In this document: positions 53,071 to 62,311 of the stretch, in pieces
Position numbering within the stretch: the stretch's first letter is position 1
How the letters are laid out: each line of letters starts with the position of its first letter
Source of the DNA: JAAYGT01 sp050252075
Lineage (GTDB): Bacteria; Pseudomonadota; Gammaproteobacteria; Burkholderiales; Burkholderiaceae_B
Direction: 5' to 3'
DNA: 64,000 bases
Assembly: GCA_050252075.1 (NCBI GenBank)
Contig: JBFWLP010000001.1
Coordinates: forward strand, 17,569-81,568
Notes under the pieces: generated by a model
Databases searched by the model: none
What the model was told of the DNA's origin: nothing
What the model saw: the letters and a program-made list of their open reading frames with translations, nothing else
Translations under genes and position numbers: made by a program

Positions 53071-54143
53071 ATATTTCCGGCTCCTCCGGCCCGCCCGCAG
53101 CGCGGGCCTCGCTTTCCCAGGTATCGGGCTTTGACGAGATCATCGACGTTCGCACCCCCCTGGAGTTTGCGCAAGATCACATACCCGGTGCCATCAATGC
53201 GCCGGTCCTGAGCAACGAGGAACGGGTGCGCGTTGGTACCATGTACACCCAGGTATCGGCTTTTGAGGCCACCCGCCTGGGCGCCACGCTGGTAGCCCGC
53301 AATATCGCCCTGCATCTGGAAACCCTGTTCCACGACCGGCCGAAGTCGTGGCGTCCCCTGATTTACTGCTGGCGGGGTGGCAAACGTTCGGGCTCCATGG
53401 CAGCCTGGTTCAATTTGATCGGCTGGCAGGCCCAGGCGCTTGATGGCGGCTATAAAAGCTACCGCAATCATGTGCTGACCACCCTTGAGGAGCGCAGCAG
53501 CCGGTTCAACTATATCGTGCTGGTCGGGCCCACCGGTACCGGCAAGACCCGACTGCTTCACGCGCTGAAACAACATGGCGTTCAGGTTCTTGACCTGGAG
53601 CATCTGGCCAGCCATCGGGGCTCTTTGCTGGGGCAACTGCCCGGTCAGGGCCAGCCAACGCAAAAAATGTTTGAATCGTTGCTGGCTCGGGAACTGGATA
53701 CATTCCAGTGGCAGCAACCGGTTTTCGTCGAAGCCGAGAGCCCGCGTATCGGCCGTGTCGTGCTGCCCAAACCACTGCTGAAGAAAATGCACCAGGGGCG
53801 TTGCATTCACCTGAATGTCAGCCTGAATGACCGCCTGGATTTTCTGCTCGAAGATTACGCCCACCTGTTCGACCATGCGGCGGCGTTCAAACAAACGCTT
53901 GAACGCTTCGTCAAATTGCATAGTCGCCAAACAGTGATGCACTGGCAGGCGCTGGTGGACGCCGACGCTCGCCGGCAACTGTTTGAAGAACTCATGACAC
54001 GCCACTACGACCCGCGCTATGCGCGCAGCAGCGGCAATAACTACCTGCACTTGCACGACGCCGTCCATGTCGACTTCCGGCCCGGCGGCCCGGACATCGC
54101 CGGGCAAGCCGCTCGTCTGCTGGCCGGGCTGCAGCCAGGCTGA
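53067..54143 (+). CDS. mnmH: tRNA 2-selenouridine synthase
   Basis: Replaces sulfur with selenium at the wobble 2-thiouridine of certain tRNAs using selenophosphate. 358 aa: an N-terminal rhodanese domain (IDVRTPLEFAQDHIPGAINA; catalytic C101 in YCWRGGKRSGSM) and a C-terminal P-loop domain (GPTGTGKT at 154-161). The ATG at 53067 overlaps the MFS stop. An open frame upstream to 52770 is antisense-like noise within the MFS gene. selD, its selenophosphate donor, follows 44 bp later. Confidence 0.95.
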   Translation: MNISGSSGPPAARASLSQVSGFDEIIDVRTPLEFAQDHIPGAINAPVLSNEERVRVGTMYTQVSAFEATRLGATLVARNIALHLETLFHDRPKSWRPLIYCWRGGKRSGSMAAWFNLIGWQAQALDGGYKSYRNHVLTTLEERSSRFNYIVLVGPTGTGKTRLLHALKQHGVQVLDLEHLASHRGSLLGQLPGQGQPTQKMFESLLARELDTFQWQQPVFVEAESPRIGRVVLPKPLLKKMHQGRCIHLNVSLNDRLDFLLEDYAHLFDHAAAFKQTLERFVKLHSRQTVMHWQALVDADARRQLFEELMTRHYDPRYARSSGNNYLHLHDAVHVDFRPGGPDIAGQAARLLAGLQPG

Positions 54144-54187
54144 CGACTTCCCCTTATATTCCTTATTTCCTCCGTGTATTTACCGCC

Positions 54188-55252
54188 ATGACTTCCTCTC
54201 CAACATCCGCAACAACGCCCCGCCTGACAGATCTTGCCCACGGTGGCGGGTGCGGCTGCAAGATCGCCCCCGGTCTGTTGAAGACTTTGCTCAAGAATGC
54301 CTTGCCCACACAAACGTTTCCCAACCTTCTGGTTGGAACGGAAACATCGGACGACGCTGCCGTTTATTGGTTGAACGACGAACAGGCATTGGTGGCCACC
54401 ACCGATTTCTTCATGCCTGTGGTTGACGACCCCTACGAGTTCGGCCGGATCGCCGCCGCCAATGCCTTGTCCGATGTCTACGCCATGGGTGGCAAACCCA
54501 TTATGGCACTGGCACTGGTGGGCATGCCCATCAACGTGTTGCCGGCCGAAACCATTGCCCGCGTGCTGGAAGGCGGCGCATCGGTGTGTGCCCAGGCCGG
54601 CATACCGGTGGCCGGAGGCCATTCGATCGACAGCGTCGAACCCATTTACGGCCTGGCGGCCATGGGGCTGGTACACCCCGCCGCCCTGCGCAAAAACAGC
54701 GCGGCCCGCGCCGGCGACGCCCTCATTCTGGGTAAAGGCCTGGGAATCGGGGTGTACTCGGCAGCGCTGAAGAAGCAGCAGCTGTCGGCAACGGCCTACC
54801 AGCACATGATACAAAGCACCACCCAACTGAACACCGTGGGCGCCACGCTCGCCAACATGCCTCAGGTACATGCCATGACCGACGTTACCGGCTTCGGGCT
54901 GCTGGGCCATACACTGGAAATTTGCGAAGGCAGCGGCTTGCGCGCCACCCTGAATTACGGCGCCCTGCCCTGGCTGCCCGAGGTTGTCGATCTGGCGCGC
55001 CAAGGCCTTCGCACCGGCGCATCCGCACGAAACTGGGCGGCCTACGGCGAGAAAATCACGCTGAACGGTGGGCTTCCCGAGGAAGCGGCCACCTTGCTTT
55101 GCGATCCGCAAACATCAGGAGGCTTGTTGGTTACCTGCTGCGCATCCAGTGTGGATCATGTGCTGGACATCATGCACGGCCAGGGATTCAACCGGGCAAC
55201 CGTTGTGGGGCACCTGGAAGCCGGAGATCCCGGCATCGACGTACATCCCTGA
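54188..55252 (+). CDS. selD: selenide, water dikinase (selenophosphate synthetase)
   Basis: Makes selenophosphate from selenide and ATP. 354 aa. The N-terminal active-site motif is GGGCGCK with C22 in the catalytic position and Lys25; a Cys rather than selenocysteine version. ETSDDAAVYWL, TTDFFMPVVDDPYEFGRIAA and GGHSID are ATP/metal-binding segments. Linked to mnmH; no selA, selB or selC is present in the window. Confidence 0.96.
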   Translation: MTSSPTSATTPRLTDLAHGGGCGCKIAPGLLKTLLKNALPTQTFPNLLVGTETSDDAAVYWLNDEQALVATTDFFMPVVDDPYEFGRIAAANALSDVYAMGGKPIMALALVGMPINVLPAETIARVLEGGASVCAQAGIPVAGGHSIDSVEPIYGLAAMGLVHPAALRKNSAARAGDALILGKGLGIGVYSAALKKQQLSATAYQHMIQSTTQLNTVGATLANMPQVHAMTDVTGFGLLGHTLEICEGSGLRATLNYGALPWLPEVVDLARQGLRTGASARNWAAYGEKITLNGGLPEEAATLLCDPQTSGGLLVTCCASSVDHVLDIMHGQGFNRATVVGHLEAGDPGIDVHP

Positions 55253-55326
55253 CCCGTCACGGCCCGGAACGAGCCCCTGGCCAACAGGGGGGTGGGGGAA
55301 ATGGCCGGCAGCCGGTACCGGCCGGC

Positions 55327-56523
55327 CTACAAGGCGCCGGGCTGGTAATCACGTACCCAGCGCACCGCATCGTCGCCCACCATGGGACGGGCGATATAAA
55401 AACCCTGCGCAAGGTTGCAGCCCGTTTCTTCCAGGAAGCGCAGGGTTTCGGCATCTTCGACGCCTTCCGCCGTGGTTTGCATATCAAGGCTTTGGCCCAG
55501 GCTGATAATGGCCTTGATCACCTGACGTGATTCCGACGAACGGCTGGCGCTGATGACAAATGACTTGTCTACCTTGAGTTCGGAAAAAGGCAGACGCACC
55601 AGTTGCAGTAACGACGAGAACCCGGTTCCCAGGTCATCGATGGAAAGATGCACGCCTTTCATGCGAAGCCGGGTCAGCGAGCTAAGCGAGCGCACAGGAT
55701 CCTCCATGGCACTGGTTTCCGTCAGCTCGCAGATGATTTTGTCCGTTGGAATACCAAGCAACTCGCAACGACGGGTGATCCCGGTAACAAATGCTTCGTC
55801 CATGATGGTGCGGGCGGAAATATTCACCGACAGCCGGAACGGCGAATTCCGGAAATTCCGGGCAAACCACCCGAAGGACATATCGAACATGCGCTCGGTA
55901 AGCGGGTCGATCAGACCGTAGCGTTCCGCCGCACTGATAAAAGCGTCGGGCGGCACAAAACCAAAATCGGAATGCTTCCAGCGCAGCAGGGCCTCAAAGC
56001 CCTGGATAGCATGATCACTGCAGCGAATTTTTGGCTGAAAAACGGTGAAGAATTCATCGTTGCGCAAGCCGGCCTGAATATCCTGGGCGGAAATATTCTG
56101 CCCCCCTGTGGCGCCGCCCACCACATGCAACGCGCCGCCCAGGCCTTCGCCGCGCTCGTCACCCAGCAGTTTGCGCAGGGTGCTGGGCATGAAGGGCTTG
56201 GACAGGATGCCGGCAATGCTCAAACCCAGCTCGGTCGCCGAGCGCCCGGCAGCGTCGAGAATACGATGGCCCACCCCGCTGGTGATGATGATCTGGGCCG
56301 TGCAGTGCCGTTCGGCCAGTTTCGCCAGTACCTCGACGCCGTCCATTTGCGGCATAACCAGGTCGAGCGCGATATAGTCGGGACACCAGTCGGCCACGCG
56401 GTCAAAGAACTCGGCCGGACTTTGTGTGAACAGTGTGCTTAGCCCCGCCGCCTGCGCGATCAGCTCAATGGTCTGCCCCACGCCGGGATCGTCGTCAAGA
56501 ATGAGAAGTCGCTGGGGTGTCAT
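55327..56523 (-). CDS. response regulator with REC and EAL domains
   Basis: 398 aa. REC domain 4-122 with phosphoacceptor D54 (IALDLVMPQMDG). An EAL domain from about 155 that hydrolyses cyclic di-GMP: E177 in FEALLRW, VNISA, ELTET, DDLGTGFSS, KVDKSFV, TAEGVE, QGFYIARPM. The catalytic acidic residues and the lysine all appear intact, so an active phosphodiesterase is likely; the usual DDFGTG is DDLGTG. The ATG overlaps the stop of the upstream hybrid kinase, its probable phosphodonor. Confidence 0.93.
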   Translation of the reverse strand: MTPQRLLILDDDPGVGQTIELIAQAAGLSTLFTQSPAEFFDRVADWCPDYIALDLVMPQMDGVEVLAKLAERHCTAQIIITSGVGHRILDAAGRSATELGLSIAGILSKPFMPSTLRKLLGDERGEGLGGALHVVGGATGGQNISAQDIQAGLRNDEFFTVFQPKIRCSDHAIQGFEALLRWKHSDFGFVPPDAFISAAERYGLIDPLTERMFDMSFGWFARNFRNSPFRLSVNISARTIMDEAFVTGITRRCELLGIPTDKIICELTETSAMEDPVRSLSSLTRLRMKGVHLSIDDLGTGFSSLLQLVRLPFSELKVDKSFVISASRSSESRQVIKAIISLGQSLDMQTTAEGVEDAETLRFLEETGCNLAQGFYIARPMVGDDAVRWVRDYQPGAL

Positions 56524-59500
56524 GGGTTTGGTGTCCTGTCGGCGTCGGGTTCACCTAAGGCCTGACGTATTTTTCGAGCCAGCTCGATACGGCGATAGGG
56601 TTTGCTTAAAAGTAATACGCCCGGATCCAGGCGGCCATGATGCACAATGGCATTCTCGGTATACCCCGAGGTGTAAAGTACCTTCAGGCCGGGGCGCAGC
56701 CCCTTGGCGCGGTCGGCAAGCTCGCGCCCGCTCATTCCGCCGGGCATAATAACATCGGTAAACAACAGATCAATGGGTTGCGCTGTCTGGATGACTTCCA
56801 GCGCCTGGCTGCCGCCCGGGGCGGAAATAACCGTGTACCCCAGCGCCTGCAACTGGTCGTGGGCATATTTGCGCACCAGGGGGTCATCCTCAACCAGCAA
56901 TATGGTTTCCCCGCCGGGCACATGCAACGGAATATCTTCCACCGGGGCAATGGCCCGGGGAGCCTGCAAGCTGCGCGGCAGATACAGACGGAAGGTGGTG
57001 CCCTGCCCCTGTTCGGAATACACACTGATGTGCCCGCCCGATTGCTTGATGAACCCATACACCATGGCAAGACCCAGACCGGTTCCCTTGCCTTTGGCCT
57101 TGGTGGTGAAAAATGGCTCAAACAAACGTTTCTGGTCCTTGGCCGCAATACCGCAACCGGTATCGGAAACGGCAAGCATGACGTAATCGCCGGGCTCGAT
57201 ATCGACCTGGCTTTCGGCGTAATCGTCGCTTAAGTGGACATTACCGGTTTCAATCGTCAACCGCCCACCGGTGGGCATGGCATCGCGGGCATTCAGCGCC
57301 AGATTCAGCAGGGCATCCTCCAGCTGCGAAGGGTCGACCATGGCCGGCCAGGCATCGGGGGCTATTACAAACTCTAGCTCGATGTGCTCGCCCAGGGTGC
57401 GGCGCAACAGCTCTTCCAGACTGCTCACCACCTCGTTGACACTCAAAGGCTGGGGCTCCAGGGGCTGCCGGCGCGCAAAGGCAAGCAAACGCTGGGTAAG
57501 CTGGGCTCCCTGGCTACCCGCCTGAACGATCAGCCTGGCATGTTCCGCCAGCGTGCGGTTGCCCTGCAGCTCTTCGGCCAGGAGCTCGGCGTTCCCCAGC
57601 ATGACGGTCAGCAGGTTGTTGAAGTCGTGGGCAACCCCGCCGGTCAGTTGCCCCACGGCCTCCATGCGCTGCAAGCGATCCAGCTTGGCCTGCAGCAAAT
57701 GGCGTTCGGTCACGTCGCGCTCGATCGCCACCCAGTGCGTGAACCACCCTTTCTCATTGGCCAAGGGTACGATTTCAAGTTCCACCCAATAGATTTCACC
57801 CGACTTCGTGTAGTTGCACAGTTCCGCACGCACCGGTTGCCACCGGCGCAGGGCGTTGCGGATACGGGTAAGTTCGGCCAGCGACGTTTGGGGCCCCTGA
57901 AGCAGGCGCGGCGTCTTGCCGATGATTTCTTCGCGGGTGTATCCGGTGCGTCGCTCAAACGCATCATTCACAAACACAATACGCGGACCCGGGTCATCAA
58001 TCGGTTCGGCGTCGGTGATGATCACCACATCGTTCAGATGCGCAATGGCGGTTTGCAGCAAACGCAGTTGCGCGTCGCGGTTGACCCGGTCGGTGACATC
58101 CTGGAAGTACACGGCCAAGCCGTTATCCGACGGATAAGCATGAACCTCGAACCATGTTTCCAAAGGCGGATAATATTGCTCGAACACCACCGGACACTGA
58201 TGCAGCATGGCACGCCGGTATTCCGTTTCGAACACAGTGCCCACCGCTTCCGGAAACTCGACCCACACGTTCTTGCCCAACAGTTCGTCGCGTGTTCTGT
58301 GCAATACCTGTTCGGCCCGGCGGTTCAGGAAGGAAAAACGCCATTGCCCGTCGAGCGTGAAAAAGGCATCGGTAATGCTTTCCAGCGTTTGGCCCAAGCG
58401 TTGCGCCAATGCCGTAGCCTGCTCGACGGCCAGCTTCTGGTCGTGGATCTCGATGGCCGCACCGTACCATTTCACTTCGGCTTCATCGTGATCGCGAATA
58501 AGGCGAGCATAGGCACGGTGCCAGCGATACTGGCCGTCGTGGCGGCGCACGCGGAACTCGCAGCTGTATTCCTGACCCGTTCTGATGGACTCACGCCAAC
58601 GCTGCATGCAGGGTGTGCGGTCGTCGGGGTGCAGAGAATCGATCCAGTGCTCGTTCGCGCCGCTTTCAGTGGAAAACCCTGCATAATCGAAAAAAGCCTG
58701 GGTGATGTAATCGAGCTCTCCGCGTTCATCGGCCGTCCAGACAATGAGCGGCATGGTTTCCGCCAGACGCTTGAAGCGCAACAGGCTCAAACGACGTGCG
58801 TCGTCTGCCTGCTTGCGCGCAGTGATATCGATGAAGGAGCCTTCAATAGCGATGATTCGCCCGTCGCTGTCTTTCTTGGGCTGGCCGGCGGAACGCACCC
58901 ATACGATATGGCCGTCGCGGTGACGGATACGGGCATCGAACTCGAAGGGGCGCCCTTGGTCCAGCGCCTGTTTGACGCACCCCTCAACCAGCGGCCGGTC
59001 ATCTTCGTGATAAAAGCCCAGCGCGTCGGCCAATGACGGAGCACCCGATTCGGGGCGCAAGCCATGAATGCGGGCGACTTCGTCGGACCAGCGCAGCTTG
59101 TGCTCTGCGATGTCGAAATGCCACCCCCCGACCGCACCCACGGTGCTGGCGGCCGTCAGCAAACGATGCTGCTCCTGCAGCCGGCGCTCCAGATCGGACC
59201 CGGCTTTGCGCTGCTCAAGAAGGTCACGCTGAACGTTGAAGCGTGCCAGGGTAATCACCATGGTGACCGCGATCACACCCAGGGAAATGACCCGGTTCAG
59301 CCAGAAGTAATACTCGGGAACGCCGTTGGCCGAGGCGGGTGAAACTACCCAGCCCACCAGCGTAAATACCAGCGCAACGCAACCGGCAATCATGGTAACC
59401 ACCGGCGAGCCCAGCCAGAGCGTTGCTACAACCACGGGAACATAGAGCATGCCTACGGTTAAGCCCAAGGCAGTCAATGCGTCGATAATCAGAATGCCGG

Positions 59501-59579
59501 CCATCACCAGGATGAGCACGACCACCCCCCACTTCGTGGGTAGTTGGTGGGGCGCGTCGTGCTGCTGATTCCAGGCCAT
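56520..59579 (-). CDS. hybrid sensor histidine kinase with multiple PAS domains
   Basis: 1019 aa. About four hydrophobic helices (18-120), then four PAS domains (approx. 145-265, 275-385, 395-510, 515-645), HisKA with H651 (GGVAHDFNNLLTV), HATPase (N-box NLALNARDAMPTGG, DTGCGI, GTGLGLAMVYGF) and a C-terminal REC domain with D942 (FTDVIMPGG). The fourth PAS reads like a LOV domain (GKTPRLLQGP, then YTKSGEIYWVELE) but P557 replaces the photoactive cysteine. The signal is unknown. It overlaps the REC-EAL gene by ATGA, giving a likely route from PAS sensing to c-di-GMP. Confidence 0.93.
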   Translation of the reverse strand: MAWNQQHDAPHQLPTKWGVVVLILVMAGILIIDALTALGLTVGMLYVPVVVATLWLGSPVVTMIAGCVALVFTLVGWVVSPASANGVPEYYFWLNRVISLGVIAVTMVITLARFNVQRDLLEQRKAGSDLERRLQEQHRLLTAASTVGAVGGWHFDIAEHKLRWSDEVARIHGLRPESGAPSLADALGFYHEDDRPLVEGCVKQALDQGRPFEFDARIRHRDGHIVWVRSAGQPKKDSDGRIIAIEGSFIDITARKQADDARRLSLLRFKRLAETMPLIVWTADERGELDYITQAFFDYAGFSTESGANEHWIDSLHPDDRTPCMQRWRESIRTGQEYSCEFRVRRHDGQYRWHRAYARLIRDHDEAEVKWYGAAIEIHDQKLAVEQATALAQRLGQTLESITDAFFTLDGQWRFSFLNRRAEQVLHRTRDELLGKNVWVEFPEAVGTVFETEYRRAMLHQCPVVFEQYYPPLETWFEVHAYPSDNGLAVYFQDVTDRVNRDAQLRLLQTAIAHLNDVVIITDAEPIDDPGPRIVFVNDAFERRTGYTREEIIGKTPRLLQGPQTSLAELTRIRNALRRWQPVRAELCNYTKSGEIYWVELEIVPLANEKGWFTHWVAIERDVTERHLLQAKLDRLQRMEAVGQLTGGVAHDFNNLLTVMLGNAELLAEELQGNRTLAEHARLIVQAGSQGAQLTQRLLAFARRQPLEPQPLSVNEVVSSLEELLRRTLGEHIELEFVIAPDAWPAMVDPSQLEDALLNLALNARDAMPTGGRLTIETGNVHLSDDYAESQVDIEPGDYVMLAVSDTGCGIAAKDQKRLFEPFFTTKAKGKGTGLGLAMVYGFIKQSGGHISVYSEQGQGTTFRLYLPRSLQAPRAIAPVEDIPLHVPGGETILLVEDDPLVRKYAHDQLQALGYTVISAPGGSQALEVIQTAQPIDLLFTDVIMPGGMSGRELADRAKGLRPGLKVLYTSGYTENAIVHHGRLDPGVLLLSKPYRRIELARKIRQALGEPDADRTPNP

Positions 59580-59686
59580 GGATGTAAACGATAGAGTGCA
59601 GAAAAAAACGACGGCGATAGAAACTTGAACGATCGCCGCAAGCAGACATTATGTAACGATACCGGCCCTCGCGTCATGCCCAAACG

Positions 59687-60127
59687 TTACGGACTTACCC
59701 CAGCATACCGGCCTTGACAGGCAGATAAAAGCGTGATGTCGCCATCGGACGGCATAAGGGCCGACAGCGGCAGGCACTGGCCATTCACACACCAGTCGAA
59801 ATCGGGCGTGAACGTAGAACGTGTAAGCCGCAAGACGCCGGGGTATCGTTCCGATGGCCGGTATTCATACCAGCCATCGCGCAATACGGCATCGGAAGGA
59901 GGCTCCATGCCGGCCGCCGAGCCCTTGATACGAGCGGCTACCGCGACCAGCCCGGGAGCCCCTGAAGGTTCCCGGACCGGCACGACACGGTAATCTTCCT
60001 CCCATCGAACATTCTCGATGGAATGGGTCCAGGCGAGCGTGAACTGCGTGACAGGCAAAAACTGGGCAGGTACCCCGGGGGAACCTGCCAGCACCAGGCA
60101 CACACCCAGGCTTGCCAGATTGCTCAT
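59687..60127 (-). CDS. DUF1850 protein of the TRAP operon
   Basis: 146 aa with an N-terminal hydrophobic/signal-like segment (LASLGVCLVLAGSPGVPA) and the DUF1850 core TQFTLAWTHSIENVRWEEDY, RDGWYEYRP. Family members are regularly encoded beside TAXI-type TRAP permeases; their role is unknown but probably accessory to transport. The ATG at 60127 overlaps the permease stop (ATGA). A longer open frame to 60238 is within the permease. Confidence 0.83.
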   Translation of the reverse strand: MSNLASLGVCLVLAGSPGVPAQFLPVTQFTLAWTHSIENVRWEEDYRVVPVREPSGAPGLVAVAARIKGSAAGMEPPSDAVLRDGWYEYRPSERYPGVLRLTRSTFTPDFDWCVNGQCLPLSALMPSDGDITLLSACQGRYAGVSP

Positions 60128-62193
60128 TGCACCTTCGAGCCCGGCCGGGCTTGCGGCACCGCCGGCGCAGCCTGCGTGTTCCCGCGGGATGTGCCGCGCT
60201 TGTAGAGCCAAGCCTGCCAGGCAACGAAGCCTACACACAAAGTAATGCCTATTTCATCGGTAATGGGCGCAGCAGTCACCAGCATGGCAGCCGCGAAAAT
60301 GGCAATAAGGCGGGGCACCCAGCCAATGGGCGTAAACAGATAGCCAATGGCGCCAACCCCCCACAAGCCAATGGCCAACAACGCCTTCATGACAACATAG
60401 GCGACGGCAATGGGCCCGCCATCACCCTGAAGCATCAACGCCGGGGAATACACGGCCATATAGGGCATGACAAAACCGGCAATCGCCACTCGCAGCGCCT
60501 GCATGCTTATCTTCAGGCCGGACTCTTTGGCGATGGGCGCTGCCGCGAAACACGCCAGCGCCACCGGCGGGGTCAGATCGGCCATGATGCCGAAATAAAA
60601 CACGAACATGTGCGACACAATGAGCGGCACACCCAGTTCCAGCAGAATGGGCGCGGCCAGCGAGCTGGTGATGATGTAGTTGGGAATGGTGGGAATACCC
60701 ATACCCAGCACCAGGCAAGTGAACATGGTGAGCAACAGCGCCAGGAACAGGCTGTCTTCTCCAATACCGATGATGTAGCCGCCGAAAGCCGCCGCCACCC
60801 CGGTCAGGTTGATAATGCCGATAATCACGCCGACCAGCGCGCAGGCGATTGCCACCGGCAAGGCATGGCGCGCCCCCATGACCAGTGCTTCGACCGCCAG
60901 CCGCAGGGCATCGGTCTGGGTTCTGCGCAGCAGCAAAACCACGACCAGAACCGCTGCCAGAACAATGAAGGTGATCACACCGAACTGCAGGAACCCGGAG
61001 CAGGCAATGGCGAGCAGTATCCAGAACAAATAGCGCAAGGCCATCTGGTTGATGCCCTGCATGACGGCGGCGCCAAAAATGAGAATGACCGTCAGCGCCA
61101 GCCCGATGGTGCCGGAAAACATGGGGGTATAGCCCGAGAACAGCAAAGCCACCAGGCCAATCAGCGGCAGCAGCAGATACCAGCGCTCTTTCACGGCCTG
61201 CCAGGGATCGGGACAATCTTTCTTGTCAAGACCGAGAAGCCCCTTGCGGCCGGCTTCCAGATGGACGGTCCAGAAAATTGTGATGAAATACATGAGCGCC
61301 GGAATGATGGCTGCCTTGCACACTTCAATGTAGGGCACGTTAAGGGTTTCGGCCATAATGAAGGCCACGGCACCCATGACGGGCGGCATGATCTGCCCGC
61401 CCATGCTGGAGGTGGCTTCGACCCCCCCGGCAAAGGCCGGCGAATAACCGAAACGCTTCATGAGCGGTATGGTGAACTGCCCGGTGGTAACCACGTTTGC
61501 CACGCCCGAACCATTGATGGTGCCCATCAGGCCTGAACTGATCACGGACACTTTCGCCGGCCCGCCGCGGGTGTGGCCCACCGTGCCCATGGCAAAGTTA
61601 TTGAACAGCGTGATCATGCCGGCCTGTTCCAGAAACGCCCCGAACAGGATGAACAGGAAGATGTAGGTGGACGACACGTACGTAGGCGTGCCGTAGATGC
61701 CTTCCGTACCGAAGCTCAAGGTGCTGATGATCTGGTCAAATCCGTAACCCCGGTGCTGCAGCATGCCCGGCAGATACTCGCCGAACAAGCCATAAAGCAG
61801 GAACAGGCCGCAAATAAGAGGCAAGGCCCAACCCATCATGCGGCGGGCGGCCTCGAACACAAGAATTAGCATGACAACGCCGATCACCGTGTCTTCAGGG
61901 GTCAGCGTTCCGGCGCGCGCAGTCAGATCGGCTTCAAAGACCCAGTGATAAAAGCTGAAGACAAACGCGGTTCCTCCCATGATCCAGCTGACGAACCGCC
62001 CCAGGCGCGAGGTAAACACAGGCTCAAGGGCAAAAATGAGCAGCAGGACAAAGCCAACGTGGATCGCCCGTATGACCTGGCTGGAAAGCGGATGAAATGC
62101 CGCCATGTAAATTTGAAAGGCGGAAAAAGCAATGGCTATCCAGAAGATACTTCGGGGAATGTCGGCAATGGGTGAGTGTGTAGATGTTGACAT
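60124..62193 (-). CDS. TRAP transporter fused permease (4TM/12TM)
   Basis: 689 aa, about 16-19 hydrophobic helices: a DctQ-like small-subunit region at the N-terminus fused to a DctM-like large subunit. The fused form is typical of TAXI-TRAP systems. Recognisable: ISSGLMGTINGSGVANVVTT, GGQIMPPVMGAVAFIMAE, GMGIPTIPNYIITS and DLTPPVALACFAAAPIA. It imports an organic acid-like solute driven by an ion gradient, using the receptor encoded just upstream. Confidence 0.94.
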   Translation of the reverse strand: MSTSTHSPIADIPRSIFWIAIAFSAFQIYMAAFHPLSSQVIRAIHVGFVLLLIFALEPVFTSRLGRFVSWIMGGTAFVFSFYHWVFEADLTARAGTLTPEDTVIGVVMLILVFEAARRMMGWALPLICGLFLLYGLFGEYLPGMLQHRGYGFDQIISTLSFGTEGIYGTPTYVSSTYIFLFILFGAFLEQAGMITLFNNFAMGTVGHTRGGPAKVSVISSGLMGTINGSGVANVVTTGQFTIPLMKRFGYSPAFAGGVEATSSMGGQIMPPVMGAVAFIMAETLNVPYIEVCKAAIIPALMYFITIFWTVHLEAGRKGLLGLDKKDCPDPWQAVKERWYLLLPLIGLVALLFSGYTPMFSGTIGLALTVILIFGAAVMQGINQMALRYLFWILLAIACSGFLQFGVITFIVLAAVLVVVLLLRRTQTDALRLAVEALVMGARHALPVAIACALVGVIIGIINLTGVAAAFGGYIIGIGEDSLFLALLLTMFTCLVLGMGIPTIPNYIITSSLAAPILLELGVPLIVSHMFVFYFGIMADLTPPVALACFAAAPIAKESGLKISMQALRVAIAGFVMPYMAVYSPALMLQGDGGPIAVAYVVMKALLAIGLWGVGAIGYLFTPIGWVPRLIAIFAAAMLVTAAPITDEIGITLCVGFVAWQAWLYKRGTSRGNTQAAPAVPQARPGSKVQ

Positions 62194-62221
62194 GCGTTTA
62201 TTTTCCGTTGAGACAACGCAA

Positions 62222-62253
62222 GAACGGCACTGAGAGGTGTATCAGCGCCGTTC
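62222..62253 (-). other. stem-loop in the receptor-permease gap
   Basis: GAACGGC (62222-62228) pairs with GCCGTTC (62247-62253), and inside it CTGA pairs with TCAG after a one-base mismatch. No T-run follows on the minus strand. Located just upstream of the permease start, it may protect the receptor mRNA 3' end after processing. Confidence 0.4.
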
Positions 62254-62260
62254 CCTGAGT

Positions 62261-62294
62261 AAAAAAGGCGGCTCCGGATTTTACTGGAACGCCT
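62261..62294 (-). terminator. attenuating terminator after the TAXI receptor gene
   Basis: On the minus strand AGGCGTTCC pairs imperfectly with GGAG-C-CGCCT around a ten-base A/T-rich loop, followed by six T's. It lies 17 bp after the receptor stop and before the permease. Probably a leaky terminator that makes receptor transcripts exceed permease transcripts. Confidence 0.6.
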
Positions 62295-62311
62295 GTTGGT
62301 GTCATAACCGC

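Noticed and set aside
55253..55326. GCCGGTACCGGC palindrome and GC-rich repeats between selD and the REC-EAL gene
   Set aside because: Short palindromes are expected by chance in GC-rich DNA; no T-run and no clear function, at most a weak convergent terminator.
57384..59036. 550-codon open frame on the plus strand
   Set aside because: Antisense to the hybrid histidine kinase; no recognisable domain and no ribosome-binding site of note.
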